Assembly: GCA_038258095.1 (NCBI GenBank)
Contig: JBBSQE010000064.1
Coordinates: forward strand, 1-14,788
Direction: 5' to 3'
DNA from: JBBSQE01 sp038258095
GTDB lineage: Bacteria; Actinomycetota; Thermoleophilia; Solirubrobacterales; 70-9
DNA length: 14,788 nt
Positions 13,983 through 14,788 of the stretch are shown here, piece by piece (the stretch's first letter is position 1; each line of letters begins with the position of its first letter). The notes below the pieces were generated by a model, which did not search any database, was not told the origin of the DNA, and was given only the letters and a program-made list of their open reading frames with translations. The position numbers and the translations under genes were made by a program.

Positions 13983-14138
13983 GTGCTGGACGCCCTCCCA
14001 CTCGCCCACGCCGGTCACTGGACCTGGACGCTCTACATCCCGCCGGTCGCGATCGTGATCTTCTCGATCGTCAAGACGACACGGGCCGAGCGCAGGGCGG
14101 AGCGGGAGGAGAGGGCGAACGCCGAGGAAGATGATTGA
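13983..14138 (+). CDS. 51-aa membrane microprotein with HAGH motif
   Basis: A GTG two bases after the previous stop opens a frame of 51 codons ending in TGA at 14136-14138. The product starts MLDALPLAHAGHWTWTLYIPP, has one transmembrane segment (about residues 13-30, WTWTLYIPPVAIVIFSIV), and ends in a highly charged Arg/Glu tail (KTTRAERRAEREERANAEEDD) likely to face the cytoplasm. The layout, the basic-then-acidic tail and the tight spacing make it a credible gene despite its size. Its LPLAHA matches the LPFAHA at the start of the large neighbour, which suggests a shared interface. It could be an accessory subunit of that protein. Confidence 0.7.
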   Translation: MLDALPLAHAGHWTWTLYIPPVAIVIFSIVKTTRAERRAEREERANAEEDD

Positions 14139-14141
14139 AGA

Positions 14142-14156
14142 GCCCGCCCGACGGGC
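14142..14156 (+). terminator. Weak hairpin after the microprotein gene
   Basis: GCCCG and CGGGC flank a five-base loop, 3 nt after the stop at 14138, and the short palindrome AGGAAGTTCCT follows. There is no T-run. It is a modest candidate for ending the 12143-14138 operon. Confidence 0.35.
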
Positions 14157-14175
14157 AGGAAGTTCCTGAGGGGCA

Positions 14176-14181
14176 TACCCT
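14176..14181 (+). promoter_or_regulatory. Candidate -10 box for the aldehyde dehydrogenase gene
   Basis: TACCCT matches the hexamer used at ispH. A start about 7 nt further on would place the mRNA end next to the ATG of a 14-codon upstream frame (14192-14236) and leave a leader of about 44 nt before the main ATG. Confidence 0.45.
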
Positions 14182-14191
14182 GAAGGCCCAG

Positions 14192-14236
14192 ATGACCGAT
14201 TCCAAGTCCCGAAAAGCGAAAGGTGGAGATCCATGA
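14192..14236 (+). other. Possible 14-aa leader peptide (uORF) overlapping the dehydrogenase start
   Basis: ATG at 14192 opens MTDSKSRKAKGGDP and ends in a TGA that overlaps the dehydrogenase ATG (ATGA). This is the same overlap form used by coupled genes elsewhere in the window. It could couple translation to the main gene. Its shortness means chance cannot be excluded, and the main gene has its own ribosome-binding site. Confidence 0.3.
14222..14229 (+). promoter_or_regulatory. Ribosome-binding site of the aldehyde dehydrogenase gene
   Basis: GGTGGAGA ends 3 nt before the ATG at 14233. The GGTGG core gives a spacing of about 6 nt. It fixes the start, which coincides with the conserved beginning of the family. 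Confidence 0.6.
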
Positions 14237-14788
14237 GCAGCTACGCGGTCGTGAATCCGGCAACCGGCGAGTCGGTCAAGGAGTACCCGGAGATCTCCGA
14301 CTCTGAGCTATCTGACGCGATCGCGAAGGCCGACTCCGCATTCACCGGCTGGTCGCTCGAAACGACGGTCGTCGAGCGCGCCGAGATGATCCGGAAGGTC
14401 GCCGAGCTTCACACCGAGCGCCGCGACGACCTCGCCGAGATCATAATCCGCGAGATGGGCAAGCCGCTCGAGCAGGCGCTCGGGGAGATCGACTTCTGCG
14501 GTGACATCTACGGCTACTACGCCGACAACGCCGAGAAGTTCCTCGCCGACGAGCCGATCGACCTGCTCGCAGGTGACGGGACGGCGCTGATCCGGCGCAC
14601 CCCGATCGGCCCCCTGCTCGGGATCATGCCCTGGAACTTCCCCTACTACCAGGTGGCACGGTTCGCCGGTCCGAATCTCGTCCTCGGCAACACCATCCTC
14701 CTCAAGCCGGCGCCGCAGTGCCCCGAGTCGGGCGAGGCCCTCCAGCAGATGTACGACGACGCCGGCTTCCCCGAGGGCGCCTACACGA
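14233..14788 (+). CDS. Aldehyde dehydrogenase, succinate-semialdehyde type (3' partial)
   Basis: The frame is open from ATG 14233 to the window end, giving 185 of an expected ~455-460 residues. The opening MSSYAVVNPATGESVKEYPEIS and the cofactor-binding region PIGPLLGIMPWNFPYYQVARFAGPNLVLGNTILLKPAPQCPES are characteristic of actinobacterial NAD(P)-dependent succinate-semialdehyde dehydrogenases. Asn in MPWNFPY is the conserved catalytic Asn. The enzyme would oxidise succinate semialdehyde to succinate, linking 4-aminobutyrate or similar breakdown to the TCA cycle. The catalytic Cys and Glu lie beyond the window, and related family members use other aldehydes, so the exact substrate is open. 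It has its own leader and is probably independent of the preceding operon. Confidence 0.88.
   Translation, partial: MSSYAVVNPATGESVKEYPEISDSELSDAIAKADSAFTGWSLETTVVERAEMIRKVAELHTERRDDLAEIIIREMGKPLEQALGEIDFCGDIYGYYADNAEKFLADEPIDLLAGDGTALIRRTPIGPLLGIMPWNFPYYQVARFAGPNLVLGNTILLKPAPQCPESGEALQQMYDDAGFPEGAYT

Noticed and set aside
1..14788. CRISPR array, tRNA/rRNA gene, insertion sequence or attachment site
   Set aside because: No regularly spaced repeats, no tRNA cloverleaf, no transposase or integrase, and no flanking duplications were found by eye.

Overview
The window is GC-rich, densely packed bacterial chromosome. Its codon use, the wax-ester-synthase-type acyltransferase, the actinobacterial style of succinate-semialdehyde dehydrogenase and the many start codons set 6-7 bases behind a TANNNT box all suggest a high-GC actinobacterium, possibly class Thermoleophilia (Solirubrobacterales/Gaiellales-like). 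That placement is inference from style, not from a marker gene. I see no tRNA, rRNA, CRISPR array, insertion sequence or phage gene, and no gene-free stretch above 300 bases.

Region 1 (1-5346) is a molybdenum module. It holds the C-terminal three quarters of an FdhF/YdeP-type molybdopterin oxidoreductase with cysteine at the catalytic Sec/Cys position, and mobA on the opposite strand, convergent with it. A tightly coupled operon moeA - moaD/moaE fusion - moaC - mogA follows, with overlaps of 4, 4 and 1 nt. Together these cover pterin cyclisation, sulfur transfer, adenylylation, molybdenum insertion and GMP attachment, so the locus supplies a bis-MGD-type cofactor to the enzyme beside it. moaA, moeB and fdhD are not in the window.

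Region 2 (5374-7706, minus strand) is a two-gene operon of a WS/DGAT acyltransferase and a DMT/EamA-type membrane transporter, overlapping by 4 nt. Region 3 (7725-9626, plus) holds an M28-family lipoprotein related to glutaminyl cyclases, then ispH of the MEP isoprenoid pathway. Region 4 (9694-10515, minus) is a DipZ-C-terminus-like thioredoxin protein that has lost both active-site cysteines.

Region 5 (10575-14138, plus) is the least understood part. It has a Pro-rich single-pass protein ending in a cupredoxin-like domain, a four-helix membrane protein, a second secreted cupredoxin-like protein with an HLHGYD motif, a 466-aa polytopic membrane protein coupled to it, and a 51-aa membrane microprotein. 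I propose the last three or four form a membrane system, perhaps metal-handling. The window ends inside an aldehyde dehydrogenase gene of the succinate-semialdehyde type (14233 onward).

The most notable regulatory feature is a recurring leaderless-promoter signature, TA(G/C)NNT then 6-7 nt then ATG/GTG. At two divergent gene pairs (mobA/moeA and acyltransferase/M28 lipoprotein) the start codons are separated by exactly 18 bp and the two strands' -10 boxes overlap with the same one-base offset.
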